A stretch of DNA of 16,924 nucleotides from an uncultured Sulfurovum sp. (GCA_902727905.1 CACVAR010000202.1:12228-29151), one strand, 5' to 3'; counted from the first letter of the stretch, positions 8,103-15,639 are shown. Numbers and translations: made by a program. Notes: generated from the sequence alone by a model not told the origin.

Positions 8103-9758
8103 ATGAGTAAAACTTATTTCGACGAAACACACTGTGCCATTGGGCACCCGAAAAGTACATTCATGCAGTGGATGCTTACTGTTGACCATAAAAGAATTGG
8201 TATTATGTATGCAGCTGTAATGTTTTTCTACTTTTTCATTGCTGTAGCTACAGCATTTATGATGCGTTTGGAGCTTTTAGCACCAGGTGGTCAATATTTA
8301 GATGGAGACACATTTAACCAAGCATTTACACTTCATGGTGTAATTATGATTTTCCTATTTATCGTTCCAGGGATTCCTGCGATATTTGGTAACATTGTAA
8401 TGCCTTTAATGATCGGTGCGAAAGATGTATCTTTCCCGAGACTTAACTGGTTTACATTCTGGTTATATGTAGCTGGTACATTTATCGCAATGGCATCATT
8501 ATTTACAGAAGCTGGTTTTGCCGATACAGGTTGGACATTCTATGCACCATATTCAATTAACACCAGTACAAACGTAATCTTTACACTTGTAGCTGCATTT
8601 GTTCTTGGTATGGCTTCAATTCTTACAGGACTGAACTTCCTAGTAACAATTCATAGACTTAGAGCACCAGGTATGGGTTTCTGGAAAATGCCACTGTTTG
8701 TATGGGGAATCTACGCAACAGCATGGATTCAGCTTCTTGCAACACCAGTAGTTGGTATTACACTTATTCTAGCAATCATGGAAAAATACTTCGGTATTGG
8801 TATCTTTGATCCAGCAAAAGGTGGAGATCCAATTTTATTTGAACACTTATTCTGGATTTATTCACACCCAGCTGTATATTTAATGATTCTTCCAGCATTT
8901 GGTATTATGTCTGAAATTATTCCTGTATTCTCAAGAAGAGAAATCTTTGGATACAGAGCTATTGCTATCTCATCAGCGTCAATTGCTGGTATTGGTTACT
9001 TAGTATGGGGTCACCACCTTTATACATCAGGTATGGCAGACACAGCTAAAGTTATCTTCTCATTCTTAACATTCTTCGTTGCGATTCCAACAGGTATTAA
9101 GTTCTATGACTGGATTGCGACAATGTACAAAGGTAAAATTATCCTTTCTACACCAATGTTATGGGCTTTAGGAACAATTGTTACATTTACAATCGGTGGA
9201 CTTACTGGGGTAACTATTGCAATGGTTGGTGTTGATATTCACCTTCAAGATACATACTATACAGTTGCTCACTTCCATTACGCAATGTTAGGTGGAGTTG
9301 TATTCTTACTATTTGCTGGTATGCACTACTGGTTCCCACTTGTTACAGGTAAAATGTACAATGAATTCCATGCTAAAGCAGCTTTCTATACTCAATTTGT
9401 AGGATTTAACTTATTATGGTTCCCAATGTTCATCGCTGGTTACTATGGTATGCCAAGACGTTACTTCGATTACCTTCCTGAATTTGAGATTTATCACCAA
9501 TTCTCATTTGTTGGAGCAGTAATCTTTATCTCTGGACTTGTTTACATGTTTGTAGTATTCTATAAAGGTTGGACTAAAGGTGAAGCTTCTGGAACAAATC
9601 CATGGAACGCTACAACACTTGAGTGGCACCTACCATCATCACCACCACCATTAGAAAACCATTCTAAAGTTCCTTATGTTGACTTTAATCCGTATGAGTA
9701 TCACCACGGTCAACCAAAAGTTAAATTTAACTACGAAACTATGCAAAGGATAGACTAA
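8103..9758 (+). CDS. ctaD: Cytochrome c oxidase subunit I, A2-type heme-copper oxidase
   Basis: This 551-residue protein is the catalytic subunit that reduces O2 to water and pumps protons, with 12 TM segments. All metal ligands are visible: H78 (TLHGV) and H392 for low-spin heme, H255, H304 and H305 for CuB, and H390 for the high-spin heme (VAHFHYAMLGG). Y259 in WIYSHPAVY should form the His-Tyr crosslink. The D-channel entry is D108 (GAKDVSFPRLN) and the K-channel lysine is K333 (AIPTGIK). The motif YSHPAVY, instead of GHPEVY with its glutamate, places it in the A2 subfamily as defined by Pereira and co-workers. AAAGGAGA lies 7-8 bases upstream of the ATG. It heads the structural part of the operon, with subunits III, IV and II following. 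Whether the active-site heme is A or O cannot be read from sequence. Confidence 0.97.
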   Translation: MSKTYFDETHCAIGHPKSTFMQWMLTVDHKRIGIMYAAVMFFYFFIAVATAFMMRLELLAPGGQYLDGDTFNQAFTLHGVIMIFLFIVPGIPAIFGNIVMPLMIGAKDVSFPRLNWFTFWLYVAGTFIAMASLFTEAGFADTGWTFYAPYSINTSTNVIFTLVAAFVLGMASILTGLNFLVTIHRLRAPGMGFWKMPLFVWGIYATAWIQLLATPVVGITLILAIMEKYFGIGIFDPAKGGDPILFEHLFWIYSHPAVYLMILPAFGIMSEIIPVFSRREIFGYRAIAISSASIAGIGYLVWGHHLYTSGMADTAKVIFSFLTFFVAIPTGIKFYDWIATMYKGKIILSTPMLWALGTIVTFTIGGLTGVTIAMVGVDIHLQDTYYTVAHFHYAMLGGVVFLLFAGMHYWFPLVTGKMYNEFHAKAAFYTQFVGFNLLWFPMFIAGYYGMPRRYFDYLPEFEIYHQFSFVGAVIFISGLVYMFVVFYKGWTKGEASGTNPWNATTLEWHLPSSPPPLENHSKVPYVDFNPYEYHHGQPKVKFNYETMQRID

Positions 9759-10447
9759 TGTCAGGACCATACGTACCAGAAATCGCAATAGATCGCGAAG
9801 GAAATGAACATGTAGTTCAAGGTTGGCAAGATGACTTTTATGGTGGTAAACTAGGTTTCTGGCTATTTATGTTTACCGAAGTATTAATGTTTGGTGCTAT
9901 GTTTATGGCACTTGCATACTACAATACTTTACATCCACAAGACTTTTTAGATGCTTCTGCATCTTTAAATAGATTACTTGGTGGAATTAACACCGTAGTA
10001 CTATTGGTATCAGCACTGACAATGGGTCTTGGTCTACTTAACATGAGAGTAGGTAAAATTAAAGAAGCAAAGTTAATGATTTGGGCAACAATAATTCTTG
10101 CTGCTGCCTTTTTAGTTATTAAAGGTTTTGAGTGGAGAGCTGAGTACAATCATGGTATTTTCTTAATGCATGACCAGTTACTTCCAGGTTCTTCATTACC
10201 ATTTGGACAGAAACTATTCTTTGGACTTTACTTTACAATGACGGGACTTCACGGTTTCCATATTATTATTGGTATTGGACTAATGATTTGGTTACTTAAA
10301 AGAATTAACGCTGAAAAAGTAAGACCAGATCACCATATTTTACATTGGAATATCGCACTATACTGGGACATCGTACACCTTATTTGGGTATTTGTATTCC
10401 CTTACTACTACATGATCGGAGCAGGAGGAGCTACAGGTGGACACTAA
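9758..10447 (+). CDS. ctaE: Cytochrome c oxidase subunit III
   Basis: This 229-residue membrane protein is the non-metal core subunit III, which stabilises the proton uptake path of subunit I. It has five TM segments, the short form found in many bacteria. Family motifs are FTEVLMFGAMFMALAYYN in the first TM, FEW after the third, TGLHGFHIIIG in the fourth, and a final YWDIVHLIWVFVFPYYY. Its ATG shares one base with the TAA of subunit I (9756-9760), and AAAGGA at 9745-9750 is the ribosome site. Its 3' end overlaps the next gene by 11 bases. The tight packing suggests coupled translation at matched amounts. Confidence 0.95.
   Translation: MSGPYVPEIAIDREGNEHVVQGWQDDFYGGKLGFWLFMFTEVLMFGAMFMALAYYNTLHPQDFLDASASLNRLLGGINTVVLLVSALTMGLGLLNMRVGKIKEAKLMIWATIILAAAFLVIKGFEWRAEYNHGIFLMHDQLLPGSSLPFGQKLFFGLYFTMTGLHGFHIIIGIGLMIWLLKRINAEKVRPDHHILHWNIALYWDIVHLIWVFVFPYYYMIGAGGATGGH
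10423..10439 (+). promoter_or_regulatory. Ribosome binding site fixing the GTG start of subunit IV
   Basis: AGGAGGAG at 10423-10430, inside the end of the subunit III gene, lies 6 bases before GTG at 10437-10439. No ATG start fits the frame nearby, so the GTG is chosen with confidence. Confidence 0.75.
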
Positions 10448-10811
10448 TACTATAGATTACGCACAAGAGCGTTCTGGTTACTACAAAATTCTTGTAGGAC
10501 TATTAATTTTAACAGCTGTAACATTTGTTCAGCCCCATATGTTTATGACAGAGTCAACATTTTTAGCGCAAATGATTATTGCTGTAATAAAAGGTTGGTT
10601 AATCATAATGTTTTATATGCACTTAAAAGGTGAAACACTTATTATTTGGATGACTGGTTTCTCACTATTTATTGTATTTACATTCTTCGCAATTGTAATT
10701 GGTGTCGATGTACAACAATTCCAGTACCTAGATGAGAGTCATATTACGGCTACAATAACACCAATGGCTGATGCAGCAAATGCTGCTTCGTCAACAAATT
10801 CAGCGCACTAA
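10437..10811 (+). CDS. ctaF: Cytochrome c oxidase subunit IV (COX4_pro/CyoD type)
   Basis: This 124-residue small subunit of a heme-copper oxidase has three TM segments at about residues 16-34, 42-62 and 69-92. The middle one carries the family signature MIIAVIKGWLIIMFYMHLKGE. It has no metal ligands and in related enzymes it helps assembly and stability. It starts at GTG with a strong ribosome site inside the preceding gene and overlaps subunit III by 11 bases. The last 25 residues are Ala/Ser/Thr-rich and look like a flexible tail. Subunit II follows after 11 bases, which include GGGAGG. Identification rests on the TM2 motif and gene position. Confidence 0.88.
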   Translation: MDTNTIDYAQERSGYYKILVGLLILTAVTFVQPHMFMTESTFLAQMIIAVIKGWLIIMFYMHLKGETLIIWMTGFSLFIVFTFFAIVIGVDVQQFQYLDESHITATITPMADAANAASSTNSAH

Positions 10812-10822
10812 GGGAGGCAGAT

Positions 10823-11806
10823 ATGGATGTTAACAACACACTAAGTGGTTTTAATTCAATGGCAGCAACATTTGCCAAAGACGTAGACCAAGCATTTTGG
10901 ATAAACTTTTGGATTTCAATAGTACTAGGTCTATCTGTATTGGTTCCAATGTTCTATTTTGCATGGAAATATAGAGAAAGTAATGTTAAAGATGAAGAGA
11001 TTGAAAACATTACACATAACACAACACTTGAAATTGCTTGGACTTTAATTCCAACATTATTAATGATGGTTCTTTTTTACTATGGTTATACTTCAATGAA
11101 AACATTGAGAACTATGCCAGCAGCATCAGAAAGTATTGTTGTTAAAGTTGAAGGTTCTAAATGGAAATGGAAATATGAATACCCAGCAAATAAATCTGGT
11201 CACGTTCATAAAATCACTTCTGTATATGACAAAAAAATTGGTGATGTAAAAAGAGGTCTTTATGTACCTGTTGGAACGAACATTATTTTAGAAATGACTG
11301 CACCTCTTAACGATGTACTTCATGCATGGTATGTACCAGCATTCCGTATGAAAGAAGATGTAGTTCCTGGACGTATAACTAAACAATGGTTTAAGTCAGA
11401 TGTTCCTGGTGAATATGTAGTTGAATGTGCTGAGTACTGTGGTACTGCTCACTCTTACATGTACTCAAAAGTTGTGGTTATGGAACAAGCTGATTACGAT
11501 GCTTGGTTTGAAAGTAATGCAAAATCACCATTTGAAGATGCTAATGCAGCACCTGTTTCAAAAGGTCAATCACTTTACGAAGACAATGGTTGTGCTGGAT
11601 GTCACTCAATTGATACAGATGCTACACTTGTTGGACCATCACTTAAAGGTATTGGTGCTAAATATGATGCAGCTTACTTAAAAGATGCTCTTAAAAATCC
11701 AAACAAAGATGTACCAGCTGGATTCTTCCCAGGTGTTATGCCACCATATGCACTTCCAGATGCAGATCTAGATGAGCTTGTTAAATACATGCAAGATGCT
11801 AAATAA
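10823..11806 (+). CDS. ctaC: Cytochrome c oxidase subunit II fused to cytochrome c (caa3 type)
   Basis: This 327-residue subunit II takes electrons from cytochrome c and passes them through CuA to subunit I. TM1 lies at about residues 25-48 and TM2 at about 70-92, followed by the periplasmic cupredoxin domain. CuA ligands are H167 (VLHAWYVPAF), C202, E204, C206, H210 and M213 in CAEYCGTAHSYM. The aromatic stretch KWKWKYEYP is the usual electron entry patch. A C-terminal class I cytochrome c domain follows, with C257-A-G-C260-H261 and a probable axial Met306 in GVMPPYA, making this a caa3-type enzyme with its own tethered cytochrome. There is no lipoprotein cysteine. AGGGAGGCAG upstream gives a good ribosome site. 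Subunit II comes last among the structural genes, whereas in most related operons it is first. Confidence 0.97.
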   Translation: MDVNNTLSGFNSMAATFAKDVDQAFWINFWISIVLGLSVLVPMFYFAWKYRESNVKDEEIENITHNTTLEIAWTLIPTLLMMVLFYYGYTSMKTLRTMPAASESIVVKVEGSKWKWKYEYPANKSGHVHKITSVYDKKIGDVKRGLYVPVGTNIILEMTAPLNDVLHAWYVPAFRMKEDVVPGRITKQWFKSDVPGEYVVECAEYCGTAHSYMYSKVVVMEQADYDAWFESNAKSPFEDANAAPVSKGQSLYEDNGCAGCHSIDTDATLVGPSLKGIGAKYDAAYLKDALKNPNKDVPAGFFPGVMPPYALPDADLDELVKYMQDAK

Positions 11807-11807
11807 G

Positions 11808-11836
11808 AGTCTTTTATTATGATAAAAGACTTTTTT
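11808..11836 (+). terminator. Terminator-like hairpin with the ctaB start codon in its loop
   Basis: AGTCTTTTAT (11808-11817) and ATAAAAGACT (11822-11831) form a perfect 10-bp stem with loop TATG, and a run of six T spans 11831-11836. The ATG of ctaB (11819-11821) is the loop itself. It begins one base after the TAA of ctaC. It could stop part of the transcription, lower ctaB translation, or both. Confidence 0.6.
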
Positions 11837-12682
11837 ATTGTCACTAAATTTATACTCTCCTTTGCAGTAAGTTTATCTGCACTCTTTGCCTACATAATGG
11901 CAAAGGGAGATGTGGGAGTAGACATGCTATTGGCAACCTTCTCTGTACTACTTGTAGCAATGGGTGTTTCAACACTTAATCAAGTACAAGAGTACAAAGA
12001 AGACTCAAAGATGGAACGTACTAAAAACCGTCCAATTGCTGCAGGACGTATGAGTCCTAAATCTGGTTATATCATTTCTGCTATTCTTATTATTCTTTCT
12101 ATGGTTCTCATTTATACCCTTTTAGGTTTGACTGGTGTTAATATTTTTGCTTTTGCCTTTATTTGGTATAACGCAATGTACACACCCCTTAAAAAGAAAT
12201 CAGCTTTAGCAGTAGTGCCAGGTGCTATTTTAGGTGTAATACCTCCAGCAATTGGTTGGCTTGTAGCAGGTGGATCATTAATGGACTTAGATTTCATTGC
12301 ATTGGGAATTTACTTTTTCATTTGGCAAGTACCACACTTTTGGTTACTTGTAATGCTTTTCCATGGTGATTATAAAGATGGTGGTTACCCAACTGCTATG
12401 CGACTTTTTGGTCAAGCTAGTTTACAAAGACTTACTTTTGTATGGTTAATCTTTACTATTCAAGCTGGGGTTTTCTTAGTTTCAATCTTTGAGCCATTAA
12501 CTACTTCAGTAGTACTAAGTGTTATTGTTGGAATATTTGCATTTGTTTCATCACTAGAGCTACTTAAAGAAAAATTTGAGCTAAGTAATGCTCGTTCAGT
12601 ATTTTGGAAAATTAATGCAGCTTTTTTAGCCATTATTATTATTCTAAGTATTGATGAGTATATTAAGCATCAGATCCTTTAA
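11819..12682 (+). CDS. ctaB: Protoheme IX farnesyltransferase (heme O synthase)
   Basis: This 287-residue member of the UbiA prenyltransferase family adds farnesyl to protoheme to make heme O, the precursor of heme A for this oxidase class. It has about 8-9 TM segments. Family motifs are NQVQEYKEDSKMERTKNRPI, YTPLKKKSALAVVPGAILG, WQVPHFWLL and HGDYKDGGYPTAMRLFG. The first diphosphate-binding motif reads N-x3-E-x3-D, with Glu in place of the usual first Asp. The second acidic motif (GDYKDGG) is present. No good ribosome site precedes the ATG, and the start codon sits in a hairpin loop, so output is probably low compared with the structural subunits. No heme A synthase (ctaA) gene follows in this window. 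Confidence 0.9.
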   Translation: MIKDFFIVTKFILSFAVSLSALFAYIMAKGDVGVDMLLATFSVLLVAMGVSTLNQVQEYKEDSKMERTKNRPIAAGRMSPKSGYIISAILIILSMVLIYTLLGLTGVNIFAFAFIWYNAMYTPLKKKSALAVVPGAILGVIPPAIGWLVAGGSLMDLDFIALGIYFFIWQVPHFWLLVMLFHGDYKDGGYPTAMRLFGQASLQRLTFVWLIFTIQAGVFLVSIFEPLTTSVVLSVIVGIFAFVSSLELLKEKFELSNARSVFWKINAAFLAIIIILSIDEYIKHQIL

Positions 12683-12689
12683 TTTATAC

Positions 12690-12721
12690 TCATTCTCATA
12701 AATTTATGAGAATGATATAAT
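12690..12721 (+). promoter_or_regulatory. Perfect palindrome abutting a TATAAT, likely operator-promoter
   Basis: TCATTCTCATAAA (12690-12702) and TTTATGAGAATGA (12703-12715) are exact inverted copies with no spacer. TATAAT follows at 12716-12721, giving a predicted start near 12728, 61 bases before the next ATG. No T run follows, so an operator in the -35/-10 zone is more likely than a terminator, although a stem after ctaB is also possible. Confidence 0.5.
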
Positions 12722-12788
12722 AGACTTCTATAATCACTAAAACATAGCCATTATAAAAATCTATTACAACCATTCAAGGACAACAATT

Positions 12789-13331
12789 ATGCAAGAAGAA
12801 AATCAACAAGCTAGAGAAATATACTCTTTAGAAAAAATATTCACAACAATACTAAAAGCAAAAAATAATATGGCCAAGAAAAGGCTTATATTTGATCAAG
12901 GTCCAATAGGTGGCTTGGCTGTAAAATGGGTCATTCTATTTATTCTTTCACTACCTGTTATGCTTTATGCAGGAATTTTTAACCCTACTATGTTTGCAAT
13001 ATTAGGTATAGCACAAGCCATTATTTTCTTTGTTGTCTTTTTATCAATGGTCATGATTATTATTGCTACAACAGTTTTTATTAATAATAATAAAGTTATA
13101 AGAGAAGTTACTCCTTCATGGAATAAACATTTTCCAGATATTGACTTAAAACTTGCACTCTCCTCTTCAGCAACACCTTATAAAGATTTTTTTAAACATT
13201 ATAATAGTGCATTAGAGGAAAACTTAACAGGTAATGAACTAAAAGAAAAACTAGCACAAAGCTTTGCTACTATGGAAGCAGAAAATCAATCACTCATGGA
13301 TGCTATAAGAAAAAATGAAGGTAAAAGATAA
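12789..13331 (+). CDS. Uncharacterised two-TM membrane protein
   Basis: I do not recognise this 180-residue protein. It has a charged N-terminal 40 residues, two hydrophobic segments at about residues 44-62 and 68-98, and a hydrophilic, helix-prone C-terminal half (IDLKLALSSSATPYKDFFKH and onwards) with no cysteine and no metal motif. The topology suggests both ends lie in the cytoplasm. AAGGA ends 8 bases before the ATG. It is the first gene of a three-gene group (the next ATG comes 3 bases after its stop) behind a palindrome-promoter, and it follows the oxidase operon on the same strand. A role tied to respiration is possible by position only. Confidence 0.8.
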   Translation: MQEENQQAREIYSLEKIFTTILKAKNNMAKKRLIFDQGPIGGLAVKWVILFILSLPVMLYAGIFNPTMFAILGIAQAIIFFVVFLSMVMIIIATTVFINNNKVIREVTPSWNKHFPDIDLKLALSSSATPYKDFFKHYNSALEENLTGNELKEKLAQSFATMEAENQSLMDAIRKNEGKR

Positions 13332-13334
13332 CAA

Positions 13335-13949
13335 ATGATTAGAATAATACTAACCTTAATCCCCTTACTTGTAGTTAGCCTTTCAGCCTCAAATAAAGAA
13401 CTACTCAAACAGAAATGTGCCAACAGCGATGCACAAGCATGTTATGAAGTAGGACTTCCATTAACACAAGGTGAAAATGCAAAAGTTCAAGACATTCTTG
13501 ATGAAGGTATGTCTTACATGCGTAAAGCCTGCCATAGTGGGGAAGAAAGAGCTTGTGATGTCATGGGTGCACAATACTACAAAAATAAAAATTATACCAT
13601 TGCAAGAAAGTTCTTAACTAAATCTTGTAATCGTGGTATAAAAAGTGCTTGTGAATCAGTTGGTGTAATCTATAGAGATGCTCATGATGTTAGACAAGAT
13701 GATGTAAAAGCAAGAGAATTCTTCACTAAGGCTTGTAAGCTAAAAAGTGGGGATGCATGTTATAATGTTGCTATAATGTATCGAGGTGGTTTCGGTACAG
13801 ACAAAAATAGAACCATTGAAAAAGAGTTCTATAAAAAAGGATGTGATGCTGGCTTAAAAGCTGGCTGTGACCGTTTTACTGAACTTGACAATGAAGACAG
13901 AGGAATTGAAACTGGTATTCTATCAAAAATAAAAGGATGGTTTAAATAA
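13335..13949 (+). CDS. Cysteine-rich Sel1-repeat periplasmic protein (Hcp-like)
   Basis: This 204-residue secreted protein is made of Sel1-like (TPR-related) helical repeats. Residues 1-18 form a signal peptide (MIRIILTLIPLLVVSLSA). Five Cys pairs with the same spacing C-x7-C recur, in KCANSDAQACYEVG, KACHSGEERACDVMG, KSCNRGIKSACESVG, KACKLKSGDACYNVA and KGCDAGLKAGCDRF. This is the pattern of Helicobacter cysteine-rich (Hcp) proteins, where each pair forms a disulfide that pins one helix-turn-helix unit. The Hcp family is known for repeat scaffolds and, in some members, reported penicillin binding. The function here is unknown, but a protein-binding scaffold in the periplasm is the plainest reading. 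It lies 3 bases after the two-TM gene and directly before a 65-residue TM protein. Confidence 0.87.
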   Translation: MIRIILTLIPLLVVSLSASNKELLKQKCANSDAQACYEVGLPLTQGENAKVQDILDEGMSYMRKACHSGEERACDVMGAQYYKNKNYTIARKFLTKSCNRGIKSACESVGVIYRDAHDVRQDDVKAREFFTKACKLKSGDACYNVAIMYRGGFGTDKNRTIEKEFYKKGCDAGLKAGCDRFTELDNEDRGIETGILSKIKGWFK

Positions 13950-13950
13950 A

Positions 13951-14148
13951 ATGTCCCTACCTATATTACTCTCACTAGCATTTGCTTTCATGGTCTTCTT
14001 TGTAGGTGGCTATGTTTTTATGATGCTAGGTATTATGAGAGCAGATCAAAATGATGTAGCATCACGTAAAAAACAAGGTTATAATCAAGATATTATTCCT
14101 AAAAAAATAGAAAAAGAAGAGACAGAGGAAACAGTAGAAGCTAAATAA
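13951..14148 (+). CDS. Small single-TM protein, unknown function
   Basis: This 65-residue protein has one hydrophobic segment at about residues 4-28 (ILLSLAFAFMVFFVGGYVFM) and a charged tail ending EKEETEETVEAK. The ATG comes one base after the stop of the Sel1 gene, and AAAAGGA lies 13 bases upstream, which is a rather long spacing. It resembles in size the small accessory subunits of oxidases such as CcoS or CcoQ, but I see no matching motif and do not assign it. Coding is supported by tight operon packing and the membrane-protein pattern. Confidence 0.65.
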   Translation: MSLPILLSLAFAFMVFFVGGYVFMMLGIMRADQNDVASRKKQGYNQDIIPKKIEKEETEETVEAK

Positions 14149-14155
14149 GCTTCTA
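14135..14155. terminator. Possible hairpin between convergent genes
   Basis: TAGAAGCT (14135-14142) and AGCTTCTA (14148-14155) form an 8-bp stem with a 5-base loop, overlapping the last codons of the 65-residue gene and lying just past the hemN stop. Neither strand has a proper T run after the stem, so terminator function is uncertain. Confidence 0.35.
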
Positions 14156-14173
14156 GCTATAAATAAAAAACAA

Positions 14174-15550
14174 CTAAATTGTCATGGAAAAAATTCGGCT
14201 CTCTTGTGTACTTTCAAGTAAACGTAAATCAAATGCCATACAAACATTACGTACGAACATACGACTAGACTCCTTCACAACCAATCTATCATCATATATC
14301 TGAATTAAACTATCTTCTTCCATCTCTTTTAAACGTTCTAATACTTCCTCTATATTTACTAATTTCATAGAATCATCTGCCCACGAAGTTTCTAGGTTAC
14401 ACATAAGGTTTAAGATGTGTTTTCTAACAATCAAGTCTTCTTTAGTAAGTAAATGACCTCTAAATACAGGTAGTTTACCTGCATTAACGCGTTGAATATA
14501 ATCTTCAACACGCTTCTCATTTTGAGCAAAAGCATACCACGAATCAGAAATAGAAGACATACCTAAACCTATCATTAAGTGAGTTTTGCCAGCTGCGTAA
14601 CCCATAAAGTTTCTGTGTAACTTTTTATCTAGCATTGCCTTGTGCATTTTATCCGTAGGTAAAGCAAAATGATCCATTCCTATCTCTTCATAACCTGCTT
14701 CAAAAAAGAGCTGTTTTCCCAATTCATAAAGTTCACGCTTATACTCATCTTTAGGCAGATCATTTTCATCAAAACCTCGCTGTCCTACTCCTTTAATCCA
14801 AGGTACGTGGGCATAAGAATAATAAGCTATTCTATCAGGTCTTAATTTAATGGTATTAGCAATGGTAGTTTTTATATTCTCTTTATTTTGATGAGGCAAA
14901 CCGAAAATAATATCATGAGAAATAGACTCATAGCCTATCTCTTTACAAAGTCCATGTATACGCTCTACTGTTTCATACTTTTGAATACGATTAATGGCCT
15001 GTTGTACAGTTGGATCATAATCCTGAATACCAAAAGAGGTTCGAGTAAACCCTAGATTAAATAAAGTCTCTAACTGCTCTTTTGTTGTGTCATTAGGATG
15101 TGCTTCAAATGAGAAATCAAAAACCTCATGTCGTGTGGCTTCTTTAAAAATACCATCAATCATTCTTTTTAAATTTTCTGAAGAAAAGAAAGTGGGTGTT
15201 CCTCCACCTAAGTGAATCTCTCGTATGGAAGGTTTATCTTCTAAAAGTTCAACATAAAGTCTCCACTCTTTTAAAACAGTATCAATATATTCATCTTCTA
15301 CTGAATGCCGTTTAGTAATATGTTTATGACAAGCACAAAAAGTACAAAGGTTTTCACAGTAAGGTAAGTGAATGTAAAGACTAATGCCCTCTTCTGAATT
15401 ACTTTCATTAAAAGAATTTTGAACGGTTCTAATCCAATTTTCTTTTGAAATTCCCTCTTTATCCCAAAATGGCACAGTTGGGTAAGATGTATATCTCGGT
15501 CCAGGTATATTATATTTTTGAATTAGAGATGAACTATTCAAATGTTCCAT
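14174..15550 (-). CDS. hemN: Oxygen-independent coproporphyrinogen III dehydrogenase (HemN)
   Basis: This 458-residue radical SAM enzyme oxidatively decarboxylates coproporphyrinogen III to protoporphyrinogen IX without O2 in heme synthesis. The length equals that of E. coli HemN (457). The N-terminal motif is GPRYTSYPTVPFW. The iron-sulfur site is C65-x3-C69-x2-C72-x-C74 in YCENLCTFCACHK, and the SAM-binding GGGTPTFF is present. SFGIQDYDPTVQQAINRIQ matches the HemN-specific region, which separates it from HemW-like paralogues. RPDRIAYYSYAHVPW is also typical. AAGGAAA precedes the ATG. Upstream lies a Fnr-type box, and the next gene on the same strand is a Crp/Fnr regulator, so oxygen- or nitric-oxide-linked control is likely. 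It would supply heme for the oxidases encoded on both sides. Confidence 0.96.
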   Translation of the reverse strand: MEHLNSSSLIQKYNIPGPRYTSYPTVPFWDKEGISKENWIRTVQNSFNESNSEEGISLYIHLPYCENLCTFCACHKHITKRHSVEDEYIDTVLKEWRLYVELLEDKPSIREIHLGGGTPTFFSSENLKRMIDGIFKEATRHEVFDFSFEAHPNDTTKEQLETLFNLGFTRTSFGIQDYDPTVQQAINRIQKYETVERIHGLCKEIGYESISHDIIFGLPHQNKENIKTTIANTIKLRPDRIAYYSYAHVPWIKGVGQRGFDENDLPKDEYKRELYELGKQLFFEAGYEEIGMDHFALPTDKMHKAMLDKKLHRNFMGYAAGKTHLMIGLGMSSISDSWYAFAQNEKRVEDYIQRVNAGKLPVFRGHLLTKEDLIVRKHILNLMCNLETSWADDSMKLVNIEEVLERLKEMEEDSLIQIYDDRLVVKESSRMFVRNVCMAFDLRLLESTQESRIFSMTI

Positions 15551-15576
15551 TATTTTCCTTAATTATAATTATCATA

Positions 15577-15582
15577 ATACTA
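15577..15582 (-). promoter_or_regulatory. Candidate -10 box for hemN
   Basis: On the - strand TAGTAT (15582-15577) overlaps TATTAT (15579-15574). The first lies 31 bases from the centre of the Fnr-type box, as expected for class II activation, and would start transcription near 15570. The second is a slightly better hexamer but 34 bases away. Confidence 0.4.
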
Positions 15583-15603
15583 ACTAAAAAATAGTTAATA
15601 TTC

Positions 15604-15617
15604 ATGACTTAGGTCAA
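15604..15617. promoter_or_regulatory. Fnr/Crp-family operator between hemN and a divergent promoter
   Basis: ATGACTTAGGTCAA matches the Fnr/Nnr pattern TTGAY-N4-RTCAA, with only the first base off. Its centre (15610.5) lies 31 bases from a - strand -10 candidate for hemN and 32 bases from a + strand TATAAT (15640-15645). The adjacent regulator has the Fnr-type ExxSR recognition helix. Confidence 0.6.
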
Positions 15618-15639
15618 TATTTAGTATCATAACTTAGTC

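Noticed and set aside
11421..11681. Open frame on the + strand inside the subunit II gene
   Set aside because: It overlaps the CuA and heme c coding region in another frame, and its product is a low-complexity Leu/Thr/Met-rich string.
12690..12715. Fur box before the two-TM gene
   Set aside because: The heptamers ATTCTCA and TGAGAAT occur in the reverse order to a Fur 7-1-7 site and with a longer spacer.
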